Positions 8,398 through 17,406 of a stretch of 64,000 nucleotides of DNA are shown here, in pieces. Source of the DNA: Stigmatella aurantiaca (GTDB lineage Bacteria > Myxococcota > Myxococcia > Myxococcales > Myxococcaceae). The notes below the pieces were generated by a model. The model was given only the letters and a program-made list of their open reading frames with translations. It searched no databases and was not told where the DNA came from. A program made the translations under genes and the position numbers. Position 1 is the first letter of the stretch. The number at the start of each line of letters is the position of its first letter. Location of the stretch: the NCBI RefSeq assembly GCF_900109545.1, contig NZ_FOAP01000020.1, positions 99,903 to 163,902 on the forward strand. Direction: 5' to 3'.

Positions 8398-9675
8398 GTG
8401 ACGGCCCCCCCGGTACATCGAGCGATCCAGGCGGTCTGGAGAATCGAGTCGGCCCGGTTGATCGCCGGTCTCGCGCGGCTCGTGCGCGATGTCGGCCTCG
8501 CCGAGGAGCTCGCGCAGGACGCGCTCGTCGCCGCGCTGGAGCGATGGCCCGGGTCGGGCATCCCGGAAAACCCGGGGGCCTGGCTCATGGCCACCGCCAA
8601 GCGCCGGGCCATCGATGAGCTGCGCCGGAACCAGCGGCTCGTGCGCAAGCACGAGGAGCTGGGTCACCAACTGGAGGCCCTGGCCCCGGGCACGCCGGAT
8701 CTCGACACCGCGCTCGACGATGAGGTCGGCGACGACCTGCTGCGCCTGATTCTCACGGCCTGTCATCCGGTCCTCTCGGCCGAGGCGCGCGTCGCGCTCA
8801 CGCTCCGCCTGCTCGGGGGGTTGAGCACCGAGGAGATCGCTCGGGCGTTCCTCGTCCCGGAGCCGACGGTCGCTCAGCGCATCGTCCGGGCCAAGCGGAC
8901 CCTCGCCGAGGCGCACGTCCCCTTCGAGGTTCCCCGGGGAGCCGAGCTTGCCGAGCGGCTGTCGTCGGTGCTCCAGGTCATCTACCTCATCTTCAACGAA
9001 GGCTACTCGGCGGCCTCGGGGGATGACTGGATGCGGCCCGAGCTGTGTGAGGACGCTCTGCGTCTGGGCCGAATCCTGGCGGGACTCGTTCCGAGGGAGC
9101 CCGAGGTCCATGGTCTCGTCGCGCTCATGGAGCTTCAGGCCTCCCGCTCGCGAGCGAGGCTCGGTCCGTCCGGGGAGCCCATCCTGCTGCTCGAGCAGAA
9201 CCGCGCGCGCTGGGATCGCCTCCTCATCCACCGGGGGTTCCGGGCACTCGAACAGGCCGAGGCTTTGGGTGGAGCGCGGGGACCGTACACGTTGCAGGCC
9301 GCGATCGCCGCTTGTCACGCCCGGGCGGTCACAGCGGCGGAGACGGACTGGGTCCGCATCGCGGCGCTCTACGCGGCGCTCGCCCAGGTAACGCCCTCTC
9401 CCATCGTGGAGCTGAACCGGGCGGTCGCGCTCTCGATGGCCTTCGGCCCCGCGGCAGGTCTGGAACTGGCCGACACGCTTCTCTCGGAGCCATCCCTCAA
9501 GGGGTATCACCTCTTGCCGAGCGTGCGAGGCGATCTGCTCGCGAAGCTCGGCCGCTTCGATGAGGCCCGTGCGCAGTTCGAGCATGCGGCGTCGCTCACG
9601 CGGAATACCCGTGAGCGCGCGCTGCTCCTTGAGCGCGCTGCGGCGTGCGCGCGCGCATCGCCCTGGAATCGCTAG
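8398..9675 (+). CDS. RNA polymerase sigma factor, ECF42-like with long C-terminal extension
   Basis: About 425 aa, far longer than a minimal ECF sigma factor. Region 2 is near residues 10-75 (LAEELAQDALVAALERWP, then PGAWLMATAKRRAIDELRR) and region 4 near 115-165 (LRLLGGLSTEEIARAFLVPEPTVAQRIVRAK). The remaining 250 residues form the helical TPR-like extension of this group (YLIFNEGYSAASG, VELNRAVAL). Such sigma factors pair with YCII proteins, as here. The start is uncertain: GTG at 8398 gives the standard N-terminus (VHRAIQAVWRIESARLIAGLAR), while a TTG at 8359 is also in frame. The stop overlaps the convergent DyP gene at CTAG (9672-9675). Confidence 0.85.
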   Translation: MTAPPVHRAIQAVWRIESARLIAGLARLVRDVGLAEELAQDALVAALERWPGSGIPENPGAWLMATAKRRAIDELRRNQRLVRKHEELGHQLEALAPGTPDLDTALDDEVGDDLLRLILTACHPVLSAEARVALTLRLLGGLSTEEIARAFLVPEPTVAQRIVRAKRTLAEAHVPFEVPRGAELAERLSSVLQVIYLIFNEGYSAASGDDWMRPELCEDALRLGRILAGLVPREPEVHGLVALMELQASRSRARLGPSGEPILLLEQNRARWDRLLIHRGFRALEQAEALGGARGPYTLQAAIAACHARAVTAAETDWVRIAALYAALAQVTPSPIVELNRAVALSMAFGPAAGLELADTLLSEPSLKGYHLLPSVRGDLLAKLGRFDEARAQFEHAASLTRNTRERALLLERAAACARASPWNR

Positions 9676-11186
9676 CTCTGTCGCGCCGCTGGCGGCGTCA
9701 GGTGCGCGAGGAACTCCAGGGCCTTGACCCCAGGCAGGAAGAAGTAGCCTCCACCCTTCATGGTGACGAAGCTCTGGAGGTTCATCACGCACCGCCGCAA
9801 GGGCTTGGCCGGAAGGGTCATCATGCCACGGGCGTGCCCTGATGCGACCGGATCCCGCTCGTTGTAAAGCCTGCCGGCCTTCTCATGGTTCATCCAGCTC
9901 TGCTGGATGAACTCGAACTGCCGGCCGATGTTGGCGTTGAGCGCCATGAAGATCAGCCCCCTCCCGGAAGGAGGCGCTCCACCCTCCTTGGGGGAGGGCC
10001 CATAGGCGATGCCCCGGCGGAGGATCCGGTGCCGGCGGCTCATCTTCAGGGAGAGGTCTGGGTTGGGCGCCAGGGCGTCACGGGGGTTGGTTCGCCGGAC
10101 GTGGGACGTCACCGGACATCCCAGCCCCCCTCCATCTTCCTGGGCATAGCGGAACGCGTTCGAGGGCGGGTTCGCCCCCAAATCGGGGGCTTCGTGCTGA
10201 CCCGGCTTCAAAGGGGCTCCGTTGGGCCAGCGCCCCAGGAGCTTGGCCTTCAGCCACTCCTTCTTTTTCTCATCGTCCCTGCATCCGGTGGGGGCGAGCG
10301 CCTTGTTCTTCTCCAGGAAGGCCTGGAACCCTTCGACGTCCTGCTCGAGCTTGCGCAGCACGAGGTAGGTCCCGTTGAGCCCCAGATCCTTGCGGCCCGG
10401 GCTCTCCGCTGGCGTGAGCCGGGCCTGGGGATCCTGCGAGGCGGGGACGCTCGGGGAGAGGGGCTTCTCCTGGTATTCGTTCTCGTGGCCGAGGATGAAC
10501 TCACCCGCGGCGATGGGGCTGTCATAGTCGTCAGCGTCGCGGGGGGGCTTCATGGCGCCTCGAATCACGGGCTGCGAGAGCGAGTCCCGGAAGCCGAAGT
10601 GCTCCCGGAAGAAGATGTGTCCGTCCTTCTCTTCCCGGAGATGGGTGGCGTGCTGGGAGTAAAGCTCCCGGAATCCCTGGGCCGCCAGCCGTTGGCGCTG
10701 GCGTGACAGCACGGTCCGCAGAAGCTCCTCGCCGCGGGCATAGAGCAGCAGCAGCAGGTGGATGTCTTCCGGAGGCGGGCTGCCAGGCCGTTGGCCACCG
10801 AAGTCCCAGTGCTCCGGAGCGTTCGGTCCTGTATCCCCGAGCACGTGCGCACGCCCGGCCATGCCTTGGCGGAACTCGTAGGGGAAGGTCTGCAGGGATG
10901 GCTCGTCCAGCCCCAAGGCCTTCAGGCCATGCCAGGTGAAGGCGATGTTCAGGCATGCGTGCCGCCGCTCACGCTGCTCACGAGGGATCTCCTCCGCGGT
11001 CGTGAGCTCCCCTTTCAGGATCTCTTGAAGCCATGCCCGGGCTGGACCTGCTTGCTCGATTTTCAGCAGGAGAAAAGCGGCGTCCGTCATGTGCCGGTAG
11101 CCATGGACGAGAAGCCCCTGGACGTCGTCCAACCTCACTGGGGAGTGCGCTGGGGCGTGGGAGAGCCATCTTCCGGGGAATGACAT
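9672..11186 (-). CDS. DyP-type haem peroxidase
   Basis: A 504-aa dye-decolourising-type peroxidase. Recognisable parts are LDDVQGLLVHGYRHM at the start of the first ferredoxin-like domain, HFGFRDSLSQP (the GxxDG region, with the catalytic Asp kept and the last Gly replaced by Ser), HRILRRGIAYG (probable proximal haem region), LNANIGRQFEFIQQSW, and FVTMKGGGYFFLPG near the C-terminus. These enzymes use peroxide to oxidise dyes, phenolics or other substrates. No signal peptide is seen. The ATG at 11186 lies inside the 3' part of the upstream gene, a 209-bp same-strand overlap in another frame. Conserved domain sequence starts about residue 18, so a later start would cut into the fold. Confidence 0.85.
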   Translation of the reverse strand: MSFPGRWLSHAPAHSPVRLDDVQGLLVHGYRHMTDAAFLLLKIEQAGPARAWLQEILKGELTTAEEIPREQRERRHACLNIAFTWHGLKALGLDEPSLQTFPYEFRQGMAGRAHVLGDTGPNAPEHWDFGGQRPGSPPPEDIHLLLLLYARGEELLRTVLSRQRQRLAAQGFRELYSQHATHLREEKDGHIFFREHFGFRDSLSQPVIRGAMKPPRDADDYDSPIAAGEFILGHENEYQEKPLSPSVPASQDPQARLTPAESPGRKDLGLNGTYLVLRKLEQDVEGFQAFLEKNKALAPTGCRDDEKKKEWLKAKLLGRWPNGAPLKPGQHEAPDLGANPPSNAFRYAQEDGGGLGCPVTSHVRRTNPRDALAPNPDLSLKMSRRHRILRRGIAYGPSPKEGGAPPSGRGLIFMALNANIGRQFEFIQQSWMNHEKAGRLYNERDPVASGHARGMMTLPAKPLRRCVMNLQSFVTMKGGGYFFLPGVKALEFLAHLTPPAARQS

Positions 11187-12642
11187 GGGCGGTGCTCCTG
11201 GAGAGGGTGGGCTTGAAGCGGAGGGGCGATAGGGCCTGGTTGAGGAGGAGAGAAGCGGCTTGCCTGGGGCTCAGGAACTTCTCCGGATACGGAAACCGGC
11301 CTTGCTCCAGGAACGTTTCCAGGGCCTGCCGCTCCGGGCCTGTCTCTGGAGACGCCAGGTTTTCCTGCGTGAGGGCCTGGCGCAGCGCGAGGAACTCGTG
11401 AAGATCCGTCAGCGCCAGTGGGGCCGGGGCTGCCTCTCCATGGAGGAAGGCGCTGTAGTGGGCCAGCGTGGGGCACTGCACGCTGCGGATCCACTCCTTG
11501 AAGGGTTCGACGAAGGGCAGGCCCGGGGGAAAGCCCGGCGAGCCGCCCCAGATGAGCTTCAGGAAGGCGCTCACATCCTCCTGATCGACGAATGAGTCGA
11601 TGTACGCCTCCCAGCTCTCGTCATAGGTCACGACGAACAGCAGTTGCTGCTTCGTCCCGCGCCGGAAGTGGACCCACCGTGCGAAGTGAATGGCACGGAT
11701 GTCGTTTAATCCCACCAGGTTGCGCTTCAGCCGCCAGTTGACGAGCCTCATGATGAGCCGCTGCCGGAGCTTCCCCACGAGGTTAGGGGGGAGGTCCGTG
11801 ACGAGGATCATCGAGTTCTGGATGGGCCCCTGCCGTGCCTCGCATGCCTCCCGCGAGGCATCCGGGGAGGTGACGGTGGCCACCGTCCTGGGGGGCTTCT
11901 GGAGCCAGTTCTTGAGCTGGATGAACAGGCGCAGGGGCGGGTCGATGAGAAGGAACGAGAGCGTCGCGAGGGCCGCCTCGAGGCGAGAGGACGTCAGGCT
12001 CTGCTCCCACCGAGGGGTGCTGACCGCCCGAAGGCCTGGGCTGAGGTGCTCCTTCAGCGCGTCATGCACCGAAGCCGCACCCATCCGCTCCAGGAAGGGG
12101 GCCCGGTGCCGGTCATTCAGGTAATGATCGGTCCGTGTCCGCACGTCCGCGAGCATCCGGATTCCGGGGACGGTGGCGGCGCGGTAGGCGAAGTCGACAT
12201 GCCGCGTGTTGCAGGCCACCGCGTGGCGCTTCAAGTACGCTTGAACAGCTTCGGGCTCGTTCAGCCCACTCGCGGGATAACCCTCGCAATGCCCATAGAG
12301 GGCATCGAAGGTCTTGTCGCCCGTGCGCGCCGCATGGAGGCTGAGCCGGTCAACGAGCAGCGTGAGCGCGGCGCGCACCTGCTTCTGGCCGTGAAGCGTG
12401 TCTGGCAGACGGAGGTCCGCGGCGAAGATCAGGTAACAGTCATCCGGAGGAGCGGGCTGCTCACCGTCCCAGGGCAAGCCCGCGCTGATGCCCCAGTGCG
12501 CGAAGTAGAGCTCCTCAATGGCCTGAAAGGGATGAGGCTCGCGTGCCTGGAAGGTGCGGTCGAGCCTGCTCAGGAAGGCCGTCAGGCTCCCGATGGCCTC
12601 GGGATGGATCTTCGTGATGACGGTCAGTGTGCCGTGGCGCAT
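10978..12642 (-). CDS. Uncharacterised protein overlapping the DyP peroxidase, with two similar alpha/beta halves
   Basis: A 554-aa product with no family I can name. Two segments resemble each other: AIEELYFAHWGIS followed by CYLIFAADL (near residues 40-75), and AIHFARWVHFR followed by QLLFVVTYDESWEAY (near 310-340). This hints at duplicated ferredoxin-like domains similar in layout to DyP or Dabb folds. The last ~75 residues (from about 480) are Arg/Pro/Ser-rich and coincide with the 209-bp overlap with the peroxidase gene, so they are probably either a neutral tail or the result of a frameshift that split a longer two-part protein. It overlaps the response-regulator gene by 19 bp at its 5' end. 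It is likely a functional partner of the peroxidase. Confidence 0.65.
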   Translation of the reverse strand: MRHGTLTVITKIHPEAIGSLTAFLSRLDRTFQAREPHPFQAIEELYFAHWGISAGLPWDGEQPAPPDDCYLIFAADLRLPDTLHGQKQVRAALTLLVDRLSLHAARTGDKTFDALYGHCEGYPASGLNEPEAVQAYLKRHAVACNTRHVDFAYRAATVPGIRMLADVRTRTDHYLNDRHRAPFLERMGAASVHDALKEHLSPGLRAVSTPRWEQSLTSSRLEAALATLSFLLIDPPLRLFIQLKNWLQKPPRTVATVTSPDASREACEARQGPIQNSMILVTDLPPNLVGKLRQRLIMRLVNWRLKRNLVGLNDIRAIHFARWVHFRRGTKQQLLFVVTYDESWEAYIDSFVDQEDVSAFLKLIWGGSPGFPPGLPFVEPFKEWIRSVQCPTLAHYSAFLHGEAAPAPLALTDLHEFLALRQALTQENLASPETGPERQALETFLEQGRFPYPEKFLSPRQAASLLLNQALSPLRFKPTLSRSTAHVIPRKMALPRPSALPSEVGRRPGASRPWLPAHDGRRFSPAENRASRSSPGMASRDPERGAHDRGGDPS

Positions 12643-13076
12643 GCAGCTTCCCCCAGGCCGAAGAGCAATGTGGTGTGCGAGAGGCGCGAGGCCTGGCGGG
12701 ACGCTTCCGGCGGCGCGGCCCGCTGCACGTGGGTGCTGGTGAGCACCCGGTTCACCAGGCTTCCGAACTCCTCCAGCGTGCAGCTCTTGGGGACGAACTG
12801 GATGCCCGGCTCATGCGGGTTGCCCGAAGAGCTGTGGAGGATGATGGGGATGTCATGCAGGCGCGCATCCGCGTGGAGCTGGTGACACAGCTCCAGCCCG
12901 TCCATGCGCGGCATCATCCAGTCGGTGACCACCAGGTCGGGCGCCTTCTGCCGGGCGATGGACAGGGCCTCTTGTCCATCGTGAGCGGTGAGGACACGGT
13001 GGTTCATCTGCTCCAGCACCTCCATGAAGAGGTCGAGCAGATCTTGTTCGTCGTCTACGAGGAGAATCGTGCTCAT
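12624..13076 (-). CDS. Single-domain response regulator (receiver)
   Basis: A 150-aa CheY-like receiver without an output domain. The acidic pocket is VDDEQD, the phosphoacceptor Asp is in LVVTDWMMPRMDG, the switch Ser/Thr in IILHSSS, and the Lys in FVPKSC. The last ~35 residues (QRAAPPEASRQASRL onward) are a variable tail that overlaps the next gene by 19 bp. No histidine kinase adjoins. In myxobacteria such lone receivers often relay phosphate between kinases. It is divergent from the kinase/cyclase giant at 13311 across 234 bp. Confidence 0.9.
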   Translation of the reverse strand: MSTILLVDDEQDLLDLFMEVLEQMNHRVLTAHDGQEALSIARQKAPDLVVTDWMMPRMDGLELCHQLHADARLHDIPIILHSSSGNPHEPGIQFVPKSCTLEEFGSLVNRVLTSTHVQRAAPPEASRQASRLSHTTLLFGLGEAACATAH

Positions 13077-13133
13077 GGTGTCGCCCGTTTCCTTCTTAAG
13101 GTCTTTCCATACAGAAGGAGTGTGGTGTGCCCT

Positions 13134-13147
13134 GGTGTGATGTGTGC
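13134..13147 (+). promoter_or_regulatory. Weak sigma54-like -24/-12 element
   Basis: TGG at 13133-13135 and TGC at 13145-13147 give GG-N10-GC, the spacing of sigma54 promoters, about 165 bp upstream of the kinase start at 13311. Only part of the consensus is matched (no CAC after the GG). Myxobacteria use sigma54 widely, so this is worth recording, but chance occurrence is likely. Confidence 0.2.
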
Positions 13148-13310
13148 AGAGGCATGGGCCGGCGGGACGGCAAGCGCTTTCATCCGCCCGCCCAGGGCAA
13201 ACCCACTCAGGGAGGGGTTGCTTGCCAGCTGTTGCGAGGGTGGACGGGCCTTAACCTTTCATCAGGCGCCACGCCGGATGGTCTGTCAGGACACGCCAGA
13301 GGGCGAAGTG

Positions 13311-16300
13311 ATGCGTCAAGACCGCATGGAATCCGATGAAGCAGGGGAGCTCGACGACGCCTTTCTGAGGCAGGTTGCCCACGTCTCTGTGCCCTTGCGA
13401 ATGCCGGTTCGTGGAGAGTTCCTGGGTGGGCAGGATGGACGCCGGTTCGAGATTTTCGAGCAGCTAGGCGGGGGCTCGATGGGCGTGGTTTTCCGTGCCC
13501 GGGACCATGAGCTTCAGCGCGTGGTTGCCCTCAAGTTCTTGCATCCCCGGGAAGGAGTTCCCGAGGCGCCGATGAGTGCCCTGCTCCGGCAAGAGGCGAA
13601 GGCCATCGCGCAGCTCGACCACGAGAACATCGTCCGCATCTTCGATGTGTCCGAATGGACGGGAGAGTCCTGGGAGTCCAAGGTTCCCTTCCTGATCATG
13701 GAGTGCTTGAGCGGCGAGCCTCTCTCCGCCCTCGTGTCGAGAGAGCCGCTCCCCTTGCGCCGCTGTATCGGCATCATGCGGGAGGTGGCCGCGGGCCTGG
13801 CCCATGCGCATGCGCACCACATCGTTCACCGGGACCTCAAGCCGGGCAACGTCTTCATCACCCGGACCGGGCAGGTGAAACTGCTCGACTTTGGGCTGGC
13901 GTACCTGACGGCAGCCGTCTTCCCGTCTGCCCCTCACCTGCCCGCCGCGGGGACCCCCGCGTACATGGCTCCAGAGCAGTGGCGGGGGCAGGAGCAGGAC
14001 GCACGGGCCGACATCTGGGCCGCGGGGATCATGCTGTTCGAGTTGCTCACGGGGGAGCTGCCGTGTCCGGAACAGAGCCTCGCGGGGCTGCGGGAGTGGG
14101 CCCTGTCAGAAGCGCCGGTGCCCTCGATTCGAGGGCGGCGTCCGGAGCTCCCCGAGGAGATGGATCACCTCCTGGCCGCCATGCTGGCCAAGTCTCCCCA
14201 GCAACGGCTTGCCAGCGCGGCCAAGCTCGAGGAGCGCTTGCTTCACATCGAGGCGGGGATGACGCCTTGGAGCGTCGAGCTGGCGAGCCTGGGACCGCAG
14301 CGCCGTCAGGTCACGCTGGTGGCGTGCTGGCTGGCGGACCTCTCGGGCCTCGCGGAGCACCTGGACGCCGAGGACTTCAGCGAGCTGGAGGGGGCCTTTC
14401 ACCAGGCCAGTTCCGAAGTGTTCCTGCAGCACGGCGGCTCCATCACCACGTGCGTGGGAGACGAGGTGCTGGCCTGCTTTGGATATCCCCAGGCTCGGGA
14501 AGATGACTCGGAGAAGGCCGCCCGCGCGGGCCTTCACCTGGCCATGCACCTGGGGACCGCCATTCAGCAGAAGCTGCCGTACTTGCCTCGCCGGAAGCTG
14601 ACCGTGAAGGTGGGGCTTCACACGGACACCGTGGTGTTGGACAACCTTCCGCCGGGGCCTCAGGGCCGGGCCGCCGCGCTCCAGGGCGAGGCGCCGAAGG
14701 TGGCCTTCTGGTTGGCCCGGCAGGCCGCCCCCGACACCGTGTGTCTCAGCCACACCGCCTGGCTCCTCGTGAGGGCCGCGTTCCGGACGGACGCGATGGG
14801 CGTCCGCTCCTTCCAGGGACTGTCCGGAGAGGTGAAGGGCGAGCTCTACCGTCTGGCCGAGGAAAAGCGCACCACGAGCCGCTTCGAGCGGGCCCACGAA
14901 GCAGGAGGGCTCACGTCCCTGGTGGGCCGGGAGGAGGAACTCCAGCGGCTGCTCGGGTATTGGGAGCGGGCCCGGGAAGGGGAGGGGGCCTTCGTTCTCG
15001 TGCAAGGGGAGGCGGGGATTGGCAAGTCGCGCCTCCTCCAGGAGCTGCGTGAGCGGATCCACCTGGAAGAGTGCAGCCATTTGCACGTGCAATGCTGGGC
15101 CCAGTTCAGCAACAGCGCCTTGCGTCCCATCATCGAGCTGCTGCAGACCATGCTGAAGCTTCAGCCCGAGGGCAATCCTCAGTCCAGCCTGCGCAAGCTG
15201 CGGGGGCGCATGGGCGCGGTGGGGCTCCCTGCCGAACATGTGCGGCTGTTGGCGGCCTTCCTCTCGCTGCCGGCCGACGAGCCGCCCCCCCACCTGCGCC
15301 TCACTCCCGAGCGGCAGAAGGAGAAGACCTTCGAGGCCTTGGTGACGTTGCTGTTGCGGATGGCCGAGGACCATCCCGTCGTCGCCGTCGTCGAGGACCT
15401 TCACTGGGCGGATCCTTCGACCTTGGAGCTGCTTGGGGCCTTGCTGGACCATGTTGGGACGGCGCGGATCTGCGTCTTCTTGACCACGCGCCCGGACTTC
15501 AAGCCCCGGTGGGCTGCGAACTCCCGGGTCTATCCGGTGCTGCTGGAGCGGCTGACGCCCAAGCTGACCGCGGAGCTGATCCGTCAGTCCACCAGCGGGA
15601 AGCTGTTGCCAGAGGAGACGGTCGAGCAGCTCGTGGCGAAGACGGATGGGGTGCCCCTGTTCGCCGAGGAGATGACGCGCATGGTGGTGGAGCAGGTCCC
15701 TGCGGGAACCGCCCTCAGCCCTCCGTTCACCATCCCCGTGACCTTGAGCGGGCTGTTGCTGGCCCGCCTGGACCTGCTCCCCCGGCAGCAGAAGACGCTG
15801 GCCCAGCTCTGCGCCGTGGTGGGCCGTGGCTTCAGCCACGCGCTGCTGACCACGCTCTCCGGCCGGAGCCAGGACCACCTCCAACAGGATCTCACCGGCC
15901 TGCTCCAGGCGGGCCTGCTCCAGCAGGAGGAGGGAGCGAAAGAGCCCCGGTACCGCTTCCGCCATGCGCTCATCCATGATGCGGCCTACCAGTCCTTGCT
16001 GCGCCGCACGCGGCGGGAGTACCACCGGCGCATCGCGCAGACCCTGGCCCTGCAGGCGCCCGAGCTGGCCGAAACGCAGCCCGAGCTGCTCGCCCACCAC
16101 TACACGGAGGCCGGGGCGAATGAGTCCGCCATCCAGCTCTGGGCAAAGGCGGGAGAGCAGGCCAGCTTGCGCTCGGCCAATGTGGAGGCCATCCGCCATC
16201 TGCGCCAGGCGCTCGAACTGCTGGGGACGCTGCCCGATACCCCCGCGCGCTCCGAGCAGGAATTGCAGCTGCGGGCGGCACTGGGCATGCCGTTGATGCA

Positions 16301-17336
16301 GCTGAACAGCCTCCGGTCCCGTGAGGTGGAGAAGACCTATTCCCGGGTGATGGAGTTGCTGCCCCTCGTGGAGGACTCCCTCTCCAGACTGCACGTCTCC
16401 ACCTGGGGGGCTTACGCCTATACCTTCGCGCGGGCGAAGTTCCAGGCGGCCCAGGAGCTGGCGGAGCTGACCGTGAGGCAGGGAGAGCGTCAGCACAGCC
16501 GCGAGCTGCTCGCCTTGGGTCACCGGATGATCGCCACCAACCATTTTACCTGGGGCCACATGTCCACGGCCCTGGAGCACGTCGAGCACGCGCTGGAATC
16601 CTCGAACTTCGATCTCTCGCAGCACCGGGCGCTCGCCGTGAAGGAATGGGTCAACCCGCGCGTGGCCGCGCTGGCCTATGGCTCCGTGGTCCTGTCTGCC
16701 GTCGGGCGGGATGCCCTGGCCCGCCGGTATGGCGAAGAGGCGGTGGTGTTGGCCGGGAAGATCGGCCACCCCCACACCCTGGCGTTCGGGCTGACCTACG
16801 TGGCGCTGGGCTGTCAGCTCCGCCGGGAACCCGAGTGTGCCCGGCAGTGGGTGGAGCAGTGCATCGCAGTCTCGTCGGAACACCACTTCCGGCTGTGGCT
16901 GAGCTGGTCCGTGTTCATCAAGAGCTGGTTGCTGTCCGAGCAAGGCCGGGTCCAGGAGGGGCTCGCGCTCCTGCAGAACAACCTTGCCCAGTGGCGCCAG
17001 GCGGGCCTCCGGGCGGGCATGCCGTTGTTCCTGGGCATGTTGGCGGAGTTCCACCTGAAGCGGGGCCAGTTTCAGGAAGGCTTGACCGTGGTGGCCCACG
17101 CCCTGGGTTGGGCCGAGACGCTCGGGGAGCGCTCGTATGAGGTGGAACTGTACCGCCTCGAAGGCGAGCTGCACCGGGCCCTGGGTCACGAAGCGCTGGC
17201 CACGGAATCCTTCTTGAAGGCCAGGAAGGTCGCCCAACGCCAAGGCTCCGCGGGCTTTGGCAGACGGGTGGAGGAGAGCTTGGCTCGCCAGCGCCAGGAG
17301 CAGGGGGGAGATCGGAGCAGCGCCAACCCGCGATGA
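13311..17336 (+). CDS. Ser/Thr protein kinase fused to cyclase-like, AAA ATPase and TPR-like modules
   Basis: A 1341-aa cytoplasmic signalling protein. The kinase domain is at about 45-315: GGGSMG P-loop, Lys75 in VALKFL, HRDLKPGN with Asp175, DFG at 193-195, and GTPAYMAPEQW. A class III cyclase-like domain follows at about 330-510. Its metal Asps are kept (Asp343 in LADLSG, Asp384 in VGDEV), but the transition-state Asn and Arg are Lys463 and Trp467 (GEAPKVAFWL), so cyclase activity is doubtful. A predicted STAND-type AAA ATPase follows (LVGREEEL, Walker A GEAGIGKSR, Walker B VVAVVEDLHWADPS), then TPR-like helices to the end. ATG at 13311 has GAGGGCGAAG upstream; the frame is open further upstream but lies antisense to the receiver gene. 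Confidence 0.9.
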   Translation: MRQDRMESDEAGELDDAFLRQVAHVSVPLRMPVRGEFLGGQDGRRFEIFEQLGGGSMGVVFRARDHELQRVVALKFLHPREGVPEAPMSALLRQEAKAIAQLDHENIVRIFDVSEWTGESWESKVPFLIMECLSGEPLSALVSREPLPLRRCIGIMREVAAGLAHAHAHHIVHRDLKPGNVFITRTGQVKLLDFGLAYLTAAVFPSAPHLPAAGTPAYMAPEQWRGQEQDARADIWAAGIMLFELLTGELPCPEQSLAGLREWALSEAPVPSIRGRRPELPEEMDHLLAAMLAKSPQQRLASAAKLEERLLHIEAGMTPWSVELASLGPQRRQVTLVACWLADLSGLAEHLDAEDFSELEGAFHQASSEVFLQHGGSITTCVGDEVLACFGYPQAREDDSEKAARAGLHLAMHLGTAIQQKLPYLPRRKLTVKVGLHTDTVVLDNLPPGPQGRAAALQGEAPKVAFWLARQAAPDTVCLSHTAWLLVRAAFRTDAMGVRSFQGLSGEVKGELYRLAEEKRTTSRFERAHEAGGLTSLVGREEELQRLLGYWERAREGEGAFVLVQGEAGIGKSRLLQELRERIHLEECSHLHVQCWAQFSNSALRPIIELLQTMLKLQPEGNPQSSLRKLRGRMGAVGLPAEHVRLLAAFLSLPADEPPPHLRLTPERQKEKTFEALVTLLLRMAEDHPVVAVVEDLHWADPSTLELLGALLDHVGTARICVFLTTRPDFKPRWAANSRVYPVLLERLTPKLTAELIRQSTSGKLLPEETVEQLVAKTDGVPLFAEEMTRMVVEQVPAGTALSPPFTIPVTLSGLLLARLDLLPRQQKTLAQLCAVVGRGFSHALLTTLSGRSQDHLQQDLTGLLQAGLLQQEEGAKEPRYRFRHALIHDAAYQSLLRRTRREYHRRIAQTLALQAPELAETQPELLAHHYTEAGANESAIQLWAKAGEQASLRSANVEAIRHLRQALELLGTLPDTPARSEQELQLRAALGMPLMQLNSLRSREVEKTYSRVMELLPLVEDSLSRLHVSTWGAYAYTFARAKFQAAQELAELTVRQGERQHSRELLALGHRMIATNHFTWGHMSTALEHVEHALESSNFDLSQHRALAVKEWVNPRVAALAYGSVVLSAVGRDALARRYGEEAVVLAGKIGHPHTLAFGLTYVALGCQLRREPECARQWVEQCIAVSSEHHFRLWLSWSVFIKSWLLSEQGRVQEGLALLQNNLAQWRQAGLRAGMPLFLGMLAEFHLKRGQFQEGLTVVAHALGWAETLGERSYEVELYRLEGELHRALGHEALATESFLKARKVAQRQGSAGFGRRVEESLARQRQEQGGDRSSANPR

Positions 17337-17406
17337 ATCCTGCGTCACAAAAGCGGGCCGGACACTCCATGAAGAAGGACAGGCCTGTGGACGGGTGGGA
17401 GCAACA

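Noticed and set aside
12627..13310. Upstream extension of the giant kinase by up to 228 codons
   Set aside because: It runs antisense through the receiver gene, has no domain, and a good ribosome-binding site precedes ATG 13311.
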